Below, piece after piece: positions 20,294 to 29,953 of a stretch of DNA of 64,000 nucleotides. A program made the position numbers and the translations under genes. The stretch covers positions 93,769-157,768 of the forward strand of contig NZ_SCMP01000013.1 in assembly GCF_005502935.1 (NCBI RefSeq), written 5' to 3'. Under the pieces are notes generated by a model. That model was not told the origin of the DNA, made no database searches, and was given only the letters and a program-made list of their open reading frames with translations. This DNA comes from Pseudomonas sp. 2FG (GTDB lineage: Bacteria > Pseudomonadota > Gammaproteobacteria > Pseudomonadales > Pseudomonadaceae). Numbering within the stretch: the first letter of the stretch is position 1; the number at the start of each line of letters is the position of its first letter.

Positions 20294-21061
20294 TTGCGTA
20301 TCGAAGACCGTGTATTCCTGGTGACCGGCGCCAGCTCCGGGCTGGGCCTGGCGACGGCACAGATGTTGATCGCCAACGGCGGCAAAGTAGTGCTGGCCGA
20401 TCTGAATGCCGAGGCCGGGCTTGCCCGTGCCGCGGAGTTGGGCGGCAATGCGCGCTTCGTCCAAGCCGATATCACCCAGGAGGCCGATGGCCGCCAGGCG
20501 ATCGCCTGCGTCCTGGAGAGTTTTGGCGCCTTACATGGCCTGGCCAACTGCGCGGGCATTGCGCCGGCGGAAAAGGTCGTAGGCCGACAGGGCGTCCATG
20601 GCCTGGAGAGCTTCGCCCGGGTGGTCGGGGTCAACCTGATCGGCACCTTCAACATGCTGCGCCTGGGCGCCGAGGCCATGTCCCAGGGGCCGGCGGACGA
20701 GGGCGGCGAGCGCGGGGTGATCATCAACACCGCCTCGGTCGCGGCTTTCGACGGGCAGATCGGCCAGGCCGCCTATGCCGCCTCGAAAAGCGGCGTGGTC
20801 GGCATGACCCTGCCGATCGCCCGCGAGCTGGCGCGCTTCGGCATCCGCGTGATGTGCATAGCGCCAGGCATCTTCGCCACGCCGATGCTGACCAGCATGC
20901 CGCAGGAGGTGCAGGACTCCCTGGGCGCCAGCGTGCCATTCCCGTCGCGCCTCGGCCGTCCGGACGAATACGCCGCGCTGGTGCGGCACATCATCGAAAA
21001 CAGCATGCTCAACGGCGAGGTGATTCGTCTCGACGGCGCCATTCGCATGACCGCTAAATAA
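20294..21061 (+). CDS. HSD10-like short-chain dehydrogenase (probable 3-hydroxy-2-methylbutyryl-CoA dehydrogenase)
   Basis: 255-residue SDR that would oxidise 3-hydroxy-2-methylbutyryl-CoA to 2-methylacetoacetyl-CoA in isoleucine breakdown. It has the NAD motif [24 protein letters not shown], the catalytic serine region [21 protein letters not shown] (Tyr-x-x-x-Lys) and [12 protein letters not shown], all as in type-10 17-beta-HSD. The start is taken as TTG at 20294, since AAGGAGAG lies at 20282-20289. Another in-frame TTG at 20276 overlaps that ribosome-binding site and is unlikely. Confidence 0.9.
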   Translation: MRIEDRVFLVTGASSGLGLATAQMLIANGGKVVLADLNAEAGLARAAELGGNARFVQADITQEADGRQAIACVLESFGALHGLANCAGIAPAEKVVGRQGVHGLESFARVVGVNLIGTFNMLRLGAEAMSQGPADEGGERGVIINTASVAAFDGQIGQAAYAASKSGVVGMTLPIARELARFGIRVMCIAPGIFATPMLTSMPQEVQDSLGASVPFPSRLGRPDEYAALVRHIIENSMLNGEVIRLDGAIRMTAK

Positions 21062-21126
21062 AGCTGTCCAACTAGTGTTAGTGGTTTGACTGCGCGCGGC
21101 TCGCGACAGTTGTGAGGAGGTAAGAC

Positions 21127-22320
21127 ATGAGTAATCAACAGGATCCGGTAGTTATCGTCAGTGCCGCCCGCACGCCGATGGGCGGCTTTCTTGGTGACTT
21201 CAAGGACGTCACGGCTGCCGAACTGGGCGCCACGGCGATTCGCGCCGCGCTGGCGCGGGCCGGGCTGCAGCCGACGGAGATCGACGAAGTGATACTCGGC
21301 TGCGTACTGCCCGCCGGCCAGGGCCAGGCGCCCGCGCGGCAGGCGGCGCTCGGCGCCGGGCTGGCACGCGGTACCGTGTGTTCGACTATCAACAAGATGT
21401 GCGGTTCGGGCATGAAAGCCAGCATGTTGGCGCATGACCTATTGCTGGCCGGCAGTGCCGACATAGTGCTGGCCGGCGGCATGGAAAGCATGTCCAACGC
21501 GCCCTATCTGCTGGAGCGGGCGCGCAGCGGTTACCGCATGGGCCACGGTCGGGTGCTCGATCACATGTTCCTCGACGGCCTGGAAGATGCCTACGACAAG
21601 GGCCGGCTGATGGGCACCTTCGCCGAAGACTGTGCCCAGGCCTATGGCTTCAGCCGTGAGGCGCAGGATGCCTTTGCGCTGGCATCGCTGAGCCGGGCTC
21701 AGCAAGCGATGGCCAACGGCCGCTTTGCCGCTGAGATCGCCCCGGTCGAGGTCAAGGTCGGCAAGGCGTTGCGCGAGGTGAGCAGTGACGAGCAGCCGCC
21801 GAAAGCCCGGCCGGAGAAGATTCCGACCCTGAAACCGGCGTTCCGCGAAGGTGGCACGGTGACGGCGGCCAACTCCAGTTCGATTTCCGACGGCGCCGCG
21901 GCGTTGGTCTTGATGCGCCTGTCGCAAGCCGAACGGCGCGGCCTCGCGCCGCTGGCGGTGATCCGTGGGCATGCCTCGTTCGCCGATGCGCCCAACCTGT
22001 TTCCCACCGCGCCTATTGGTGCGCTGCGGCGGCTGCTGCAGAAAACCGGCTGGGCGCTGGGCGAGGTCGATCTGTTCGAGATCAACGAGGCCTTCGCGGT
22101 GGTCGCCATGGCCGCCATGCAGGGCCTCGACCTGCCGCACGATAAGGTCAATGTCCACGGTGGTGCCTGCGCCCTCGGCCATCCGATCGGGGCGTCCGGG
22201 GCGCGCATCTTGGTCACGCTGCTGTCGGCGCTGAAGCAGTACGACCTCAACCGCGGCGTCGCGGCCATCTGCATCGGTGGCGGCGAAGCCACCGCAATCG
22301 CCGTCGAACGACTGCGCTGA
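21127..22320 (+). CDS. Acetyl-CoA C-acyltransferase (thiolase)
   Basis: 397-residue type II thiolase that would split 2-methylacetoacetyl-CoA into acetyl-CoA and propionyl-CoA. The acyl-accepting Cys92 lies in [10 protein letters not shown]. The other active-site elements [24 protein letters not shown] and the C-terminal CIGGGEA cysteine are all present. GAGGAGG lies upstream of the ATG. It sits between the SDR and acyl-CoA dehydrogenase genes. The P. putida fadAx gene has a similar place, but I do not transfer the name. Confidence 0.9.
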   Translation: MSNQQDPVVIVSAARTPMGGFLGDFKDVTAAELGATAIRAALARAGLQPTEIDEVILGCVLPAGQGQAPARQAALGAGLARGTVCSTINKMCGSGMKASMLAHDLLLAGSADIVLAGGMESMSNAPYLLERARSGYRMGHGRVLDHMFLDGLEDAYDKGRLMGTFAEDCAQAYGFSREAQDAFALASLSRAQQAMANGRFAAEIAPVEVKVGKALREVSSDEQPPKARPEKIPTLKPAFREGGTVTAANSSSISDGAAALVLMRLSQAERRGLAPLAVIRGHASFADAPNLFPTAPIGALRRLLQKTGWALGEVDLFEINEAFAVVAMAAMQGLDLPHDKVNVHGGACALGHPIGASGARILVTLLSALKQYDLNRGVAAICIGGGEATAIAVERLR

Positions 22321-22334
22321 GACTGGAGAACTCC

Positions 22335-23462
22335 ATGATTCCCTCGGAACAAGACCTGCAAATCCGCGACGTTGCCCGCCAGTTCGCCCAGGAACGTTTG
22401 AAGCCCTTTGCCGCCGACTGGGACCGCGAGCACCGCTATCCGGCCGAGGCTTTGCGTGAGATGGCCGAGTTGGGTTTTCTCGGCATGCTGGTGCCGGAGC
22501 AGTGGAACGGCGCGCAAACCGGGCACCTGGCCTATGCCATGGCGCTGGAGGAAATCGCCGCCGGCGATGGCGCCTGCTCGACCATCATGAGCGTGCACAA
22601 CTCGGTGGGCTGCATGCCGATCTACAAGTTCGGCAGCGACGAGCAGAAACAGCGTTACCTGACGCGGCTGGCCAGTGGGGAAATGCTCGGCGCCTTCGCC
22701 CTGACCGAACCGCAGGCCGGTTCCGACGCCAGCGCCCTGAAGACCCGCGCGCGCCGCGACGGCGATCACTACGTGCTGAACGGCACCAAGCAATTCATCA
22801 CCTCCGGCAGCCATGCCGGGGTGGTAATCACCTTCGCGGTGACCGATCCTGCGGCCGGCAAGAATGGCATCAGCGCCTTTATCGTGCCGACCGATACGCC
22901 GGGCTACGAAGTGGCGCGGGTCGAGGACAAGCTCGGGCAGCACGCCTCGGATACCTGCCAGATCGTCTTCAACGACCTGCGCATCCCGGCAGAGCTGCGG
23001 CTAGGCGAGGAGGGGCAAGGTTACCGGATCGCCCTGGCCAACCTGGAAGGCGGCCGGATCGGCATCGCCGCGCAATCCGTGGGGATGGCCCGCGCGGCGT
23101 TCGAGGTGGCGCGCGATTACGCCCACGAGCGGGAAACCTTCGGCAAACCCTTGCTGCAGCATCAGGCGGTGGCATTCCGGCTGGCGGACATGGCGACGGA
23201 AATCGCCGTGGCGCGGCAGATGGTGCACCACACCGCCGCCCTGCGCGATGCCGGGCTGCCCTGTTTGAGCGAGGCGTCGATGGCCAAGTTGTTCGCTTCC
23301 GAGATGGCCGAACGGGTCTGCTCGGCGGCGATCCAGACCTTGGGCGGCTATGGCTATCTCAACGATTTCCCGGTCGAGCGCATCTATCGCGACGTGCGGG
23401 TCTGTCAGATCTATGAGGGCACCAGCGACGTGCAGCGCATGGTGATAGCGCGCAATCTTTGA
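22335..23462 (+). CDS. Short-chain acyl-CoA dehydrogenase (probable 2-methylbutyryl-CoA dehydrogenase)
   Basis: 375-residue FAD enzyme with [40 protein letters not shown] and the catalytic Glu in [18 protein letters not shown]. It begins 15 bp after the thiolase stop and closes the cluster. By context it would oxidise 2-methylbutyryl-CoA to tiglyl-CoA. It is a clear paralogue of the valine-cluster dehydrogenase at 11843-12994. Confidence 0.88.
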   Translation: MIPSEQDLQIRDVARQFAQERLKPFAADWDREHRYPAEALREMAELGFLGMLVPEQWNGAQTGHLAYAMALEEIAAGDGACSTIMSVHNSVGCMPIYKFGSDEQKQRYLTRLASGEMLGAFALTEPQAGSDASALKTRARRDGDHYVLNGTKQFITSGSHAGVVITFAVTDPAAGKNGISAFIVPTDTPGYEVARVEDKLGQHASDTCQIVFNDLRIPAELRLGEEGQGYRIALANLEGGRIGIAAQSVGMARAAFEVARDYAHERETFGKPLLQHQAVAFRLADMATEIAVARQMVHHTAALRDAGLPCLSEASMAKLFASEMAERVCSAAIQTLGGYGYLNDFPVERIYRDVRVCQIYEGTSDVQRMVIARNL

Positions 23463-23535
23463 GCGCCCGCCTTCGCGGGAACCCAATTCGCGATTGGCTT
23501 TTCAAGCCCCGAGCTCAGGCAAATCCCGGAATCGA

Positions 23536-23569
23536 GGTCGCGAATAAATTCGCCCCTACAAGCGGGGCG
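23536..23569. repeat. REP-like intergenic hairpins between convergent genes
   Basis: The sequence holds GCGAA/TTCGC (23540-23553, 4-nt loop) overlapping CGCCCC/GGGGCG (23551-23569). Text of this type (gcgaataaattcgc..ctaca) is, from general knowledge, a common extragenic repeat in pseudomonads. It spans the stop codon of the minus-strand LysR gene and lies behind the plus-strand acyl-CoA dehydrogenase, where it could end or protect both transcripts. A further small hairpin, CCCGC-CTTC-GCGGG, lies just after the dehydrogenase stop. Confidence 0.45.
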
Positions 23570-24473
23570 CTTCGCGGCTGGCAATTTGCTGCGCGAGCTC
23601 GATCAGTTGCTCGCGCATCCAGCGGTTGGCCGGGTCCTGGTCGGTGCTTTCATGCCAATAGAGGTGGGTTTCCACCGGCGGCACTTCTACCGGCAGGCCG
23701 ACATAGTGCAGGTCGTGGCTGCGGGCGAAACGTTCGGGCACGGTCATGGCCATGTCGGTCTGCTGCATCACCATCGACGCCATCAGGTAGTGCTGCGAGC
23801 GCAAGGCGATCTTGCGCTGAATCCCCATCTTGCCCAGGGTCAAGTCGACATAACCCAGGCCACTGCGGCGGCTGGAAATGTGTATGTGGGTCAGCGACAT
23901 GTATTCGTCCAGGCTGAGCTTATCCTTGGCCAGCGGGTGGCCCTTGCGGATGGCGCAGACATAACGGTCCGCCAGCAGCTTGACGTGGCGTACCTGCGGG
24001 TCGGTGTTCAGCGGTGCATCGACGGCGAAGTCGAGGCGGCCAGCGGCCAACTCCTTGGTGGTTTCCCGCCGTTTGGACAGAAAACTCTCGATTTGCACGG
24101 CCGGAGCCAGGCGCCGTAGACGCTGGAACAGCGGCGGCAGAATTACCTCCTCGGTGAGGTCGGTCATGCTGATGCGGTAGGTCTTGTTCGCCTGTAATGG
24201 GGTGAAGATGCGGCTTTCTTGCACCGAAACGCGCAGCAGCGACAGCGCATTGCGCACCGGACCTATGATGTTCTGTGCCATTGGCGTCGGCACCATGCCT
24301 TGCGCGGTGCGCACGAACAAGGGGTCGTTGAAGGTCTCGCGCAGGCGGGCGAGGGCGTTGGAAACGGCCGGCTGGGTGATCCCGACTATCTGCCCGGCGC
24401 GGGTCAGGTTGGCCTCGGTGTAGATGGCGTCGAAGACGATAAAAAGGTTGAGATCGACCTTGTTTAGATTCAT
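23556..24473 (-). CDS. LysR-family transcriptional regulator
   Basis: 305-residue regulator of the NodD/NahR-like LysR branch. The N-terminal winged helix is MNLNKVDLNLFIVFDAIYTEANLTRAGQIVGITQPAVSNALARLRETFNDPLFVR, with TQPAVSNALARL as recognition helix. The effector domain follows from about residue 90. It diverges from the acyl-CoA dehydrogenase at 24636 across a 162-bp gap with inverted repeats, so that gene is its most likely target. The ribosome-binding site is weak. Confidence 0.87.
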   Translation of the reverse strand: MNLNKVDLNLFIVFDAIYTEANLTRAGQIVGITQPAVSNALARLRETFNDPLFVRTAQGMVPTPMAQNIIGPVRNALSLLRVSVQESRIFTPLQANKTYRISMTDLTEEVILPPLFQRLRRLAPAVQIESFLSKRRETTKELAAGRLDFAVDAPLNTDPQVRHVKLLADRYVCAIRKGHPLAKDKLSLDEYMSLTHIHISSRRSGLGYVDLTLGKMGIQRKIALRSQHYLMASMVMQQTDMAMTVPERFARSHDLHYVGLPVEVPPVETHLYWHESTDQDPANRWMREQLIELAQQIASREAPRL

Positions 24474-24490
24474 TCCGAGCGCTCTCCTGA

Positions 24491-24520
24491 GCTGATCCAG
24501 ATCAGCCGATCATATATCGG
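24491..24520. promoter_or_regulatory. Inverted repeats in the LysR/acyl-CoA dehydrogenase divergent region
   Basis: GCTGATC-CA-GATCAGC at 24491-24506 is a perfect 7-bp inverted repeat. CCGAT-CATAT-ATCGG at 24506-24520 follows at once, and GATC words recur near 24570. Such dyads next to a LysR gene are plausible operators for autoregulation and control of the divergent dehydrogenase gene. Confidence 0.45.
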
Positions 24521-24635
24521 TGATGAATGTTTATACACGCCGAGAATAGGTTAGGTAAATCTTCATCGCTGATCTAGGATCATTTTCAACCTCCCCCCGA
24601 TACATCAAAATCAGCCGTTCAGAAGGTAGCTCCTA

Positions 24636-25865
24636 ATGGATTTCGCCTATTCCCCCAAGGTTCAAGAACTGCGTGAACGCGTCACTGCGTTTATGGATGC
24701 CTATGTTTATCCGGCCGAGTCGGTTTTCGAGCGTCAAGTAGCCGAAGGTGACCGCTGGCAGCCCACCGCGATCATGGAAGAGCTGAAAGCCAAGGCTAAG
24801 GCCGAAGGCCTGTGGAACCTGTTTCTCCCGGAGTCCGAGCTGGGTGCCGGCCTGACTAACCTGGAATACGCTCCGCTGGCGGAAATCATGGGCAGATCCT
24901 TGCTCGGCCCGGAGCCGTTCAACTGTTCGGCGCCGGACACCGGCAATATGGAAGTCTTGGTGCGTTATGCCAACGAAGCCCAGAAGAAGCAGTGGCTGGA
25001 GCCGCTGCTGCGTGGCGAAATCCGCTCCGCCTTCGCCATGACCGAGCCGGACGTGGCCTCGTCCGATGCCACCAACATGGAAGCCCGCGCGGTGCGCGAG
25101 GGTGACGAGTGGGTGATCAACGGCCGCAAATGGTGGACTTCCGGCGCCTGTGATCCGCGCTGCAAGATCATGATCTTCATGGGCCTCTCCAACCCGGATG
25201 CGCCGCGGCATCAACAACACTCGATGATTCTGGTGCCGACCGATGCGCCCGGGGTGAAGATCGTCCGGCCGTTGCCGGTGTTCGGCTACGACGATGCGCC
25301 CCACGGCCACGCCGAAGTGCTGTTCGACAACGTGCGCGTGCCGTACGACAGCGTGCTGCTAGGCGAAGGCCGTGGCTTCGAGATCGCCCAGGGGCGCCTT
25401 GGCCCAGGCCGCATCCACCACTGCATGCGCTCCATCGGCATGGCCGAGCGCGCGCTGGAACTGATGTGCAAACGCTCCGTCAGCCGTACCGCCTTCGGCA
25501 AGCCGCTGGCGCGCCTGGGTGGCAACGTCGACAAGATCGCCGACTCGCGGATGGAAATCGACATGGCCCGCCTGTTGACCCTGAAAGCCGCGTACATGAT
25601 GGATACCGTCGGCAACAAGGTCGCCAAGAGCGAGATCGCGCAGATCAAGGTCGTGGCACCGAACGTGGCCTTGCGGGTGATCGACCGCGCCATCCAGATC
25701 CACGGTGGCGCCGGCGTGTCCAATGACTTCCCACTGGCCTACATGTATGCGATGCAGCGCACCCTGCGCCTGGCCGACGGCCCGGACGAAGTGCACCGGG
25801 CCGCGATCGGTAAGTTCGAGATCGGCAAATACGTGCCCAAAGAACTGCTTAAAAGCAGCCACTAA
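24636..25865 (+). CDS. Acyl-CoA dehydrogenase (ACAD10/11-like)
   Basis: 409-residue acyl-CoA dehydrogenase of the longer ACAD10/11-like subgroup: [88 protein letters not shown]. Start ATG 24636 with AGAAGG upstream. It is a single gene with a divergent LysR regulator and a strong terminator behind it. Human members of this subgroup act on branched or 4-hydroxy acyl-CoAs; the substrate here is unknown. Confidence 0.88.
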   Translation: MDFAYSPKVQELRERVTAFMDAYVYPAESVFERQVAEGDRWQPTAIMEELKAKAKAEGLWNLFLPESELGAGLTNLEYAPLAEIMGRSLLGPEPFNCSAPDTGNMEVLVRYANEAQKKQWLEPLLRGEIRSAFAMTEPDVASSDATNMEARAVREGDEWVINGRKWWTSGACDPRCKIMIFMGLSNPDAPRHQQHSMILVPTDAPGVKIVRPLPVFGYDDAPHGHAEVLFDNVRVPYDSVLLGEGRGFEIAQGRLGPGRIHHCMRSIGMAERALELMCKRSVSRTAFGKPLARLGGNVDKIADSRMEIDMARLLTLKAAYMMDTVGNKVAKSEIAQIKVVAPNVALRVIDRAIQIHGGAGVSNDFPLAYMYAMQRTLRLADGPDEVHRAAIGKFEIGKYVPKELLKSSH

Positions 25866-25874
25866 GGCGCGCTA

Positions 25875-25910
25875 AAACGACAAGGCCCGCATCTGCGGGC
25901 CTTGTCGTTT
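25875..25910. terminator. Bidirectional rho-independent terminator
   Basis: A 16-bp perfect stem, AAACGACAAGGCCCGC and its complement around the loop ATCT, with the A- and T-tracts forming the stem ends. It lies between the convergent acyl-CoA dehydrogenase and PstS-OmpA genes and would work in both directions. Confidence 0.85.
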
Positions 25911-25952
25911 CTGTGGTCTTTAGCGGCGGCAAGCCAGTTCAGCCGGGCTCGC

Positions 25953-27335
25953 TCAATACACCCAGACTTCTACCCGACGGTTTTTGATCCGGCCATTCTC
26001 CGCGCTATTCGCGGCCACCGGCAGCTCGTCGCCCAAGCCGCTGATGTCACGGAAGAGCACTCCTTGCTTGGCCAGTTCGCGGCGGACCGTCATCGCCCGC
26101 AGTTTCGACAGCAAGGCCGCGCGGGCCGCATCGGCTTTAGGGTCACCAAAGCCAATCAGCACCACTTGCCGATGCAGCTTGTCCTGGCTTTTCAGGTAAT
26201 CCATTACCCGCTCGAGATCGCGCTGGGCCTTGTTGTCGAGGGTGGCGCTGCCTTCCTGGAAACGGAAGTTCACCGACAGCCGCTGCGCATCACGGGCCAG
26301 TTGCTGGTAGCTCTGCGGCATCTCCGGCGTCGGCGCAACCTTAATGGCCTGCACCGTCTGCGCGATAAACCCGCTTTGCGCGACTATGGCCTGGCCACGC
26401 GGGCTGTGGGCGAACTGTACCAGGGCCTGGGCCCAGGGATTCCGGACGTCGGGCTGGTTATAGAAGAACAACCGGCGCGACAGCGGATAGTCTTCGGTGG
26501 CGATCAGACTGGTGGAGGGCGGCATCGCTTGCGACTCACCATCGGCAATCGCCAGCGCTTTGGCTTGGCGAATGTAGGGCAGGCCGATAAAACCAATGCC
26601 CTGCGCATCCTGGCTGACCGCATCGGACAGCTGTTCGCTGGACTCATAGCGCTTGGCGCCCGTCGCCAGGCTTTTGCCGTGGGCGGCGAGCACCAGCTCC
26701 TTGAAGGTGTCGTAGGTGCCGGACTTGTCATCGCGGGCATACAGCTGGATCGGCCCGCCACGGCCGCCGAGCTCCTCCCAGGTCTTCACCTCGCCAGCGA
26801 AGATCTGCGCCAGTTGCTCGGTGCTCAGTGCCGCGAGTGGGTTGCTCGGGTGGAGGATGATCGCCAGGCCATCGATGGCGATCACTTGCTCGGCGCTGCG
26901 ACTTCGCAGATCGCCGAGTGTGGCCAGCTCCTGCGCCTCGCTGTCTTTAATCGGCCGCGAGGAGGCGGCCAGTTCGGCGCTACCATCCTTCAAGGCGACG
27001 AAGCCCGTCCCCGAACCATGGGCGGCGACATCGATGCTGACGGTGCGGCCATCGCTGGTTTGTCCTATTACTCGCTGCTCGTTTTCCGTGCCCGTGGCCT
27101 CCTGGCGGATAGCGCGCAGGCCTTGTTGCTCCAGCAAGCCTTTGACCAGCGCCGGACCGAGCTTGGCACCTATGGTGTTGGAACCCTGGATGCGCAGCGC
27201 CGGCGTGCCCTCTGGCGGAATCGGCAGGGCGGCGAACACCGACCAGGGTAGGGCGTAGCAGACGAACCCGAGGATCAGCAGGCCGAGGGTACGGTTCCAG
27301 GTTTCGTGTTCAACGCTTGGCATTGCGCGCGACAT
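25953..27335 (-). CDS. PstS-like substrate-binding protein fused to a C-terminal OmpA domain
   Basis: 460-residue exported protein. After a signal or membrane-anchor segment (about 15-35), residues about 45-320 form a PstS-type phosphate-binding-like fold (LRIQGSNTIGAKLGPALVKG, HGSGTGFVALKDGSAELAASSRPIKDSE, YARDDKSGTYDTFKELVL). Residues about 340-460 are an OmpA peptidoglycan-binding domain (VNFRFQEGSATLDNKAQRDLERVMDYL, NGRIKNRRVEVWVY). The combination suggests a wall-anchored periplasmic sensor or scavenger of phosphate. A PHO box lies 55 bp upstream. No Pst transporter genes are adjacent. ATG 27335 has AAGGTG nine bases before it; ATG 27323 is an alternative. Confidence 0.85.
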   Translation of the reverse strand: MSRAMPSVEHETWNRTLGLLILGFVCYALPWSVFAALPIPPEGTPALRIQGSNTIGAKLGPALVKGLLEQQGLRAIRQEATGTENEQRVIGQTSDGRTVSIDVAAHGSGTGFVALKDGSAELAASSRPIKDSEAQELATLGDLRSRSAEQVIAIDGLAIILHPSNPLAALSTEQLAQIFAGEVKTWEELGGRGGPIQLYARDDKSGTYDTFKELVLAAHGKSLATGAKRYESSEQLSDAVSQDAQGIGFIGLPYIRQAKALAIADGESQAMPPSTSLIATEDYPLSRRLFFYNQPDVRNPWAQALVQFAHSPRGQAIVAQSGFIAQTVQAIKVAPTPEMPQSYQQLARDAQRLSVNFRFQEGSATLDNKAQRDLERVMDYLKSQDKLHRQVVLIGFGDPKADAARAALLSKLRAMTVRRELAKQGVLFRDISGLGDELPVAANSAENGRIKNRRVEVWVY

Positions 27336-27390
27336 GCGGCAGGCACCTTCTATGACTGGGAGGAAAGTGCCGAGAGATTAAGACGAAGAG

Positions 27391-27408
27391 GTGACAGGGA
27401 TATGACAG
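27391..27408 (-). promoter_or_regulatory. PHO box (PhoB-binding site)
   Basis: On the minus strand the sequence reads CTGTCAT-ATCC-CTGTCAC, two 7-bp half-sites 11 bp apart, matching the PhoB consensus at all but the final base, where T/C is tolerated. A TTAAT-containing -10-like element (CTTAAT at 27382-27377) follows eight bases on. The site lies 55 bp before the PstS-OmpA start, as expected for a PhoB-activated promoter. Confidence 0.82.
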
Positions 27409-27506
27409 GGCGGCGCTTTAGAGGCTCTGCAATGGGGTATTGAGCTAAATAACCGGCCAGCTACCCTCGCCCATGAACGGGAGAGGGCAGCTGGATCGAG
27501 AAGAGA

Positions 27507-28319
27507 TCAGCTCAGCTCCAGCCAGATCGGCGCATGGTCGGAGGGTTTTTCCATGGCGCGCAGGTCGTAGTCCACGCCCGCGGCTTTGATCCGCGGCTGC
27601 AGAGCACTGGAGGTCAGGATCACATCGATGCGCAGGCCGCGTTTGGGCTCGTCTTCGAAGCCTCGGCTGCGGTAGTCGAACCAGCTGAAACGGTCGGCCA
27701 CGTCCGGGTAGAGCTGCCGGAAACTGTCGACCAGGCCCCAGTTTTTCAGGCTGGACAGCCACTCACGCTCTTCCGGCAGGAAGCTGCATTTGCCGGTCTT
27801 CAGCCAGCGCTTGCGGTTCTCCTCGCCGATACCAATGTCGCAGTCTTGCGGGGAAATGTTGATGTCGCCCATCACCACCAGCGGTTGGCTGGGTTGGAAC
27901 TGGTTTTCCAGCAGGGCCTGCAAATCGGCGTAGAAGCGTTGTTTGGCCGGGAACTTGGTCGGGTGCTCGCGGTTTTCACCCTGCGGGAAGTAGCCGTTCA
28001 TCACGGTCACCGGCTGGCCATTGGCGTCGGCGAAGCTGCCCCAGATAAAGCGCCGTTGCGCGTCTTCGGCATCGCCGGGAAAGCCTTTATGCAGCGCCAG
28101 CGGGGCTTGGCGCGAGAGCAGGGCGACGCCGTAGTGGCCTTTCTGGCCGTGGTAATGCACCTGATAGCCGAGGGCCTCGACGTCGGCCAGCGGGAACTGC
28201 TCGTCTGAGACTTTGGTTTCCTGCAGGCCGATCACGTCAGGCTGATGCTTCTCGATCAGCGCCGCCAGTTGATGCGGGCGGGCGCGCAGGCCGTTGATAT
28301 TGAAGGAGACGATCTTCAT
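27507..28319 (-). CDS. xthA: Exodeoxyribonuclease III
   Basis: Base-excision repair AP endonuclease and 3'-5' exonuclease. The 270-residue protein has the full active site: FNINGLRAR (Asn7), LQETKV with Glu34, [14 protein letters not shown] (Asp and Asn), LRIDVIL and the final SDHAPI (His). Length equals E. coli ExoIII. It is transcribed alone on the minus strand, divergent from the GNAT gene, and the ribosome-binding site is weak. Confidence 0.95.
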   Translation of the reverse strand: MKIVSFNINGLRARPHQLAALIEKHQPDVIGLQETKVSDEQFPLADVEALGYQVHYHGQKGHYGVALLSRQAPLALHKGFPGDAEDAQRRFIWGSFADANGQPVTVMNGYFPQGENREHPTKFPAKQRFYADLQALLENQFQPSQPLVVMGDINISPQDCDIGIGEENRKRWLKTGKCSFLPEEREWLSSLKNWGLVDSFRQLYPDVADRFSWFDYRSRGFEDEPKRGLRIDVILTSSALQPRIKAAGVDYDLRAMEKPSDHAPIWLELS

Positions 28320-28434
28320 GGGCGGCGAGTCCTGGGCTGTCTATCTTGAGAGCTAGCGATGCTAGCCGATTGCTTGGCCGCGCGGCCAGTCATCTGGCAG
28401 CCCTGGCGGGGCGGTGCTAACGTGGGGGTGGGCC

Positions 28435-28464
28435 CCACATAACAAGGGGGCACCACATAACAAG
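28435..28464 (+). repeat. 12-bp direct repeat before the GNAT gene
   Basis: CCACATAACAAG occurs at 28435-28446 and again at 28453-28464, an 18-bp period, directly before the AAGAAGAGG ribosome-binding region of the acetyltransferase gene. It looks like a recent short tandem duplication in the 5' untranslated region. Confidence 0.5.
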
Positions 28465-28478
28465 AAGAGGTCACGTGC

Positions 28479-29135
28479 ATGCCTGCATCGTCTGTTGCCG
28501 TTGCGCCCGCCGAAGTTCGACTGCTGGATAGCAGTTTCGTCCACGAAGCGCGCTCGCTGCTGTACCACGCCTACCGTCACGAACCTACCTTCGGCTATCT
28601 GTTCGAATCTGAACGCCCCGGCTTCGACCAGCGCGTGCGGGCCACCATGCGCGAACTGGTGCAGCAGCACTTCGCCGAAGAACTGCCGGCCATCGGTCTG
28701 TTGATCAACGATCGGCTGGTGGCCCTCGCGCTGATTGCGCCACCCCAACGACGGCTGGATATCACCGAGAGCTGGGGCTGGCGGTTACGCATGCTGCTGA
28801 CCACAGGTTTACGCTGCACCAAGCGCTATCTGGAGTATCACCACGCGGTGCTCGCCTGCCTGCCGCCGGGGCCCTATCACGTGTTGCCACTGCTGGGCGT
28901 GCACCCGGAGTTTCAGGGCCGGCATCTCGGTGAACAGTTGCTCGAAGCGCTGCACAACTGGTGCGCCGAGGATACCGGCTCGCAAGGGGTGGTGCTGGAT
29001 ACCGGCAATCCGCGCTACCTGGAGTTCTACCAGCGCCAGGGTTACGAGGAGATCGGTGAGGTGGCGGTTGGGCCGATCATCGAGCACGTGTTTTTTCATC
29101 CCAACCCGCAACCCGCCGTGTTGGCCAGCGCCTGA
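28479..29135 (+). CDS. GNAT-family N-acetyltransferase
   Basis: 218-residue acetyltransferase. The acetyl-CoA binding motif A is HVLPLLGVHPEFQGRHLGEQLLEALHNW (about 128-155). It is followed by VVLDTGNPRYLEFYQRQGYEEIGEV, the usual beta4-alpha4-beta5 end of GNAT domains. The substrate cannot be read from the sequence. AGAAGAGG lies upstream of the ATG. It is a single gene between xthA and tpx, with a small hairpin after its stop. Confidence 0.85.
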   Translation: MPASSVAVAPAEVRLLDSSFVHEARSLLYHAYRHEPTFGYLFESERPGFDQRVRATMRELVQQHFAEELPAIGLLINDRLVALALIAPPQRRLDITESWGWRLRMLLTTGLRCTKRYLEYHHAVLACLPPGPYHVLPLLGVHPEFQGRHLGEQLLEALHNWCAEDTGSQGVVLDTGNPRYLEFYQRQGYEEIGEVAVGPIIEHVFFHPNPQPAVLASA

Positions 29136-29189
29136 ATGCTCCTCGGGGGCGGTAGAACCACTCTGGAATGCGGCCTGGCTTGTCAGGTG

Positions 29190-29213
29190 CTGACTCATAA
29201 GTCAGGACTTTTT
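29190..29213 (+). terminator. Probable terminator after the GNAT gene
   Basis: CTGACT-CATA-AGTCAG is followed by GACTTTTT. The stem is short and the T-tract starts three bases after it, so efficiency may be modest. It separates the GNAT gene from tpx. Confidence 0.5.
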
Positions 29214-29282
29214 CGCCCGTCCGTGTTTAACTCTGTCGGCTAAAATTTCCGGCCTAACAACCCCAGCATAAGGAGCAAGTCC

Positions 29283-29783
29283 ATGGCTCAAGTGACCCTC
29301 AAAGGCAACCCCATCCAGGTCAGCGGCGAGCTGCCGCGCGTCGGCCAGCAAGCGCCGGCGTTCAGCCTAGTTGGCCAGGATCTGGCTGACGTGACCCTGG
29401 CCAGCTTGGCCGGCAAGCGCAAGGTGCTGAACATTTTCCCCAGCGTCGACACCCCGACCTGCGCCACCTCGGTGCGTAAGTTCAACGCCGAAACCAGCAA
29501 GCTGGCCAACACCGTGGTGCTGTGCATCTCCGCCGACCTGCCGTTCGCCCAGGCGCGCTTCTGCGGCGCCGAAGGTCTGGCAAACGTGGTCAACCTATCG
29601 ACCATGCGCGGTGCCGAATTCCTCAACAACTATGGCGTCGCTATCGCCAACGGCCCACTGGCCGGCGTTGCCGCCCGTGCCGTGGTGGTGCTGGACGAGA
29701 ACGACAAGGTGCTGCACAGCGAGCTGGTTGCCGAGATCGGCAGCGAGCCGAATTACGAGGCTGCCGTAGCCGCGCTCAAGTAA
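29283..29783 (+). CDS. tpx: Thiol peroxidase (atypical 2-Cys peroxiredoxin)
   Basis: Periplasm- or cytosol-located lipid hydroperoxide peroxidase of the Tpx family, reduced by thioredoxin. The 166-residue protein has the peroxidatic Cys60 in SVDTPTC and the resolving Cys94 in [15 protein letters not shown], giving the intramolecular disulfide typical of Tpx. AAGGAG precedes the ATG and an intrinsic terminator follows the gene. Confidence 0.96.
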   Translation: MAQVTLKGNPIQVSGELPRVGQQAPAFSLVGQDLADVTLASLAGKRKVLNIFPSVDTPTCATSVRKFNAETSKLANTVVLCISADLPFAQARFCGAEGLANVVNLSTMRGAEFLNNYGVAIANGPLAGVAARAVVVLDENDKVLHSELVAEIGSEPNYEAAVAALK

Positions 29784-29815
29784 CAGGCTTTCAAGTAACA
29801 AGCTGCAACACTACG

Positions 29816-29845
29816 AACGGCCTGGCTTCCAGGCCGTTTTTATTT
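29816..29845 (+). terminator. Rho-independent terminator of tpx
   Basis: AACGGCCTGG-CTT-CCAGGCCGTT, a 10-bp perfect stem, followed by TTTATTT. Confidence 0.88.
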
Positions 29846-29953
29846 GTACGTCAGGCGCTTAGAAAAAGTCAGGGTTAAGTAAAAAGCCGGTAAAGAGGCT
29901 TTCCGCCGGGCCTCACAGTGCTTATCGTTCTCGCTCGAATCCAGTAATCGACG

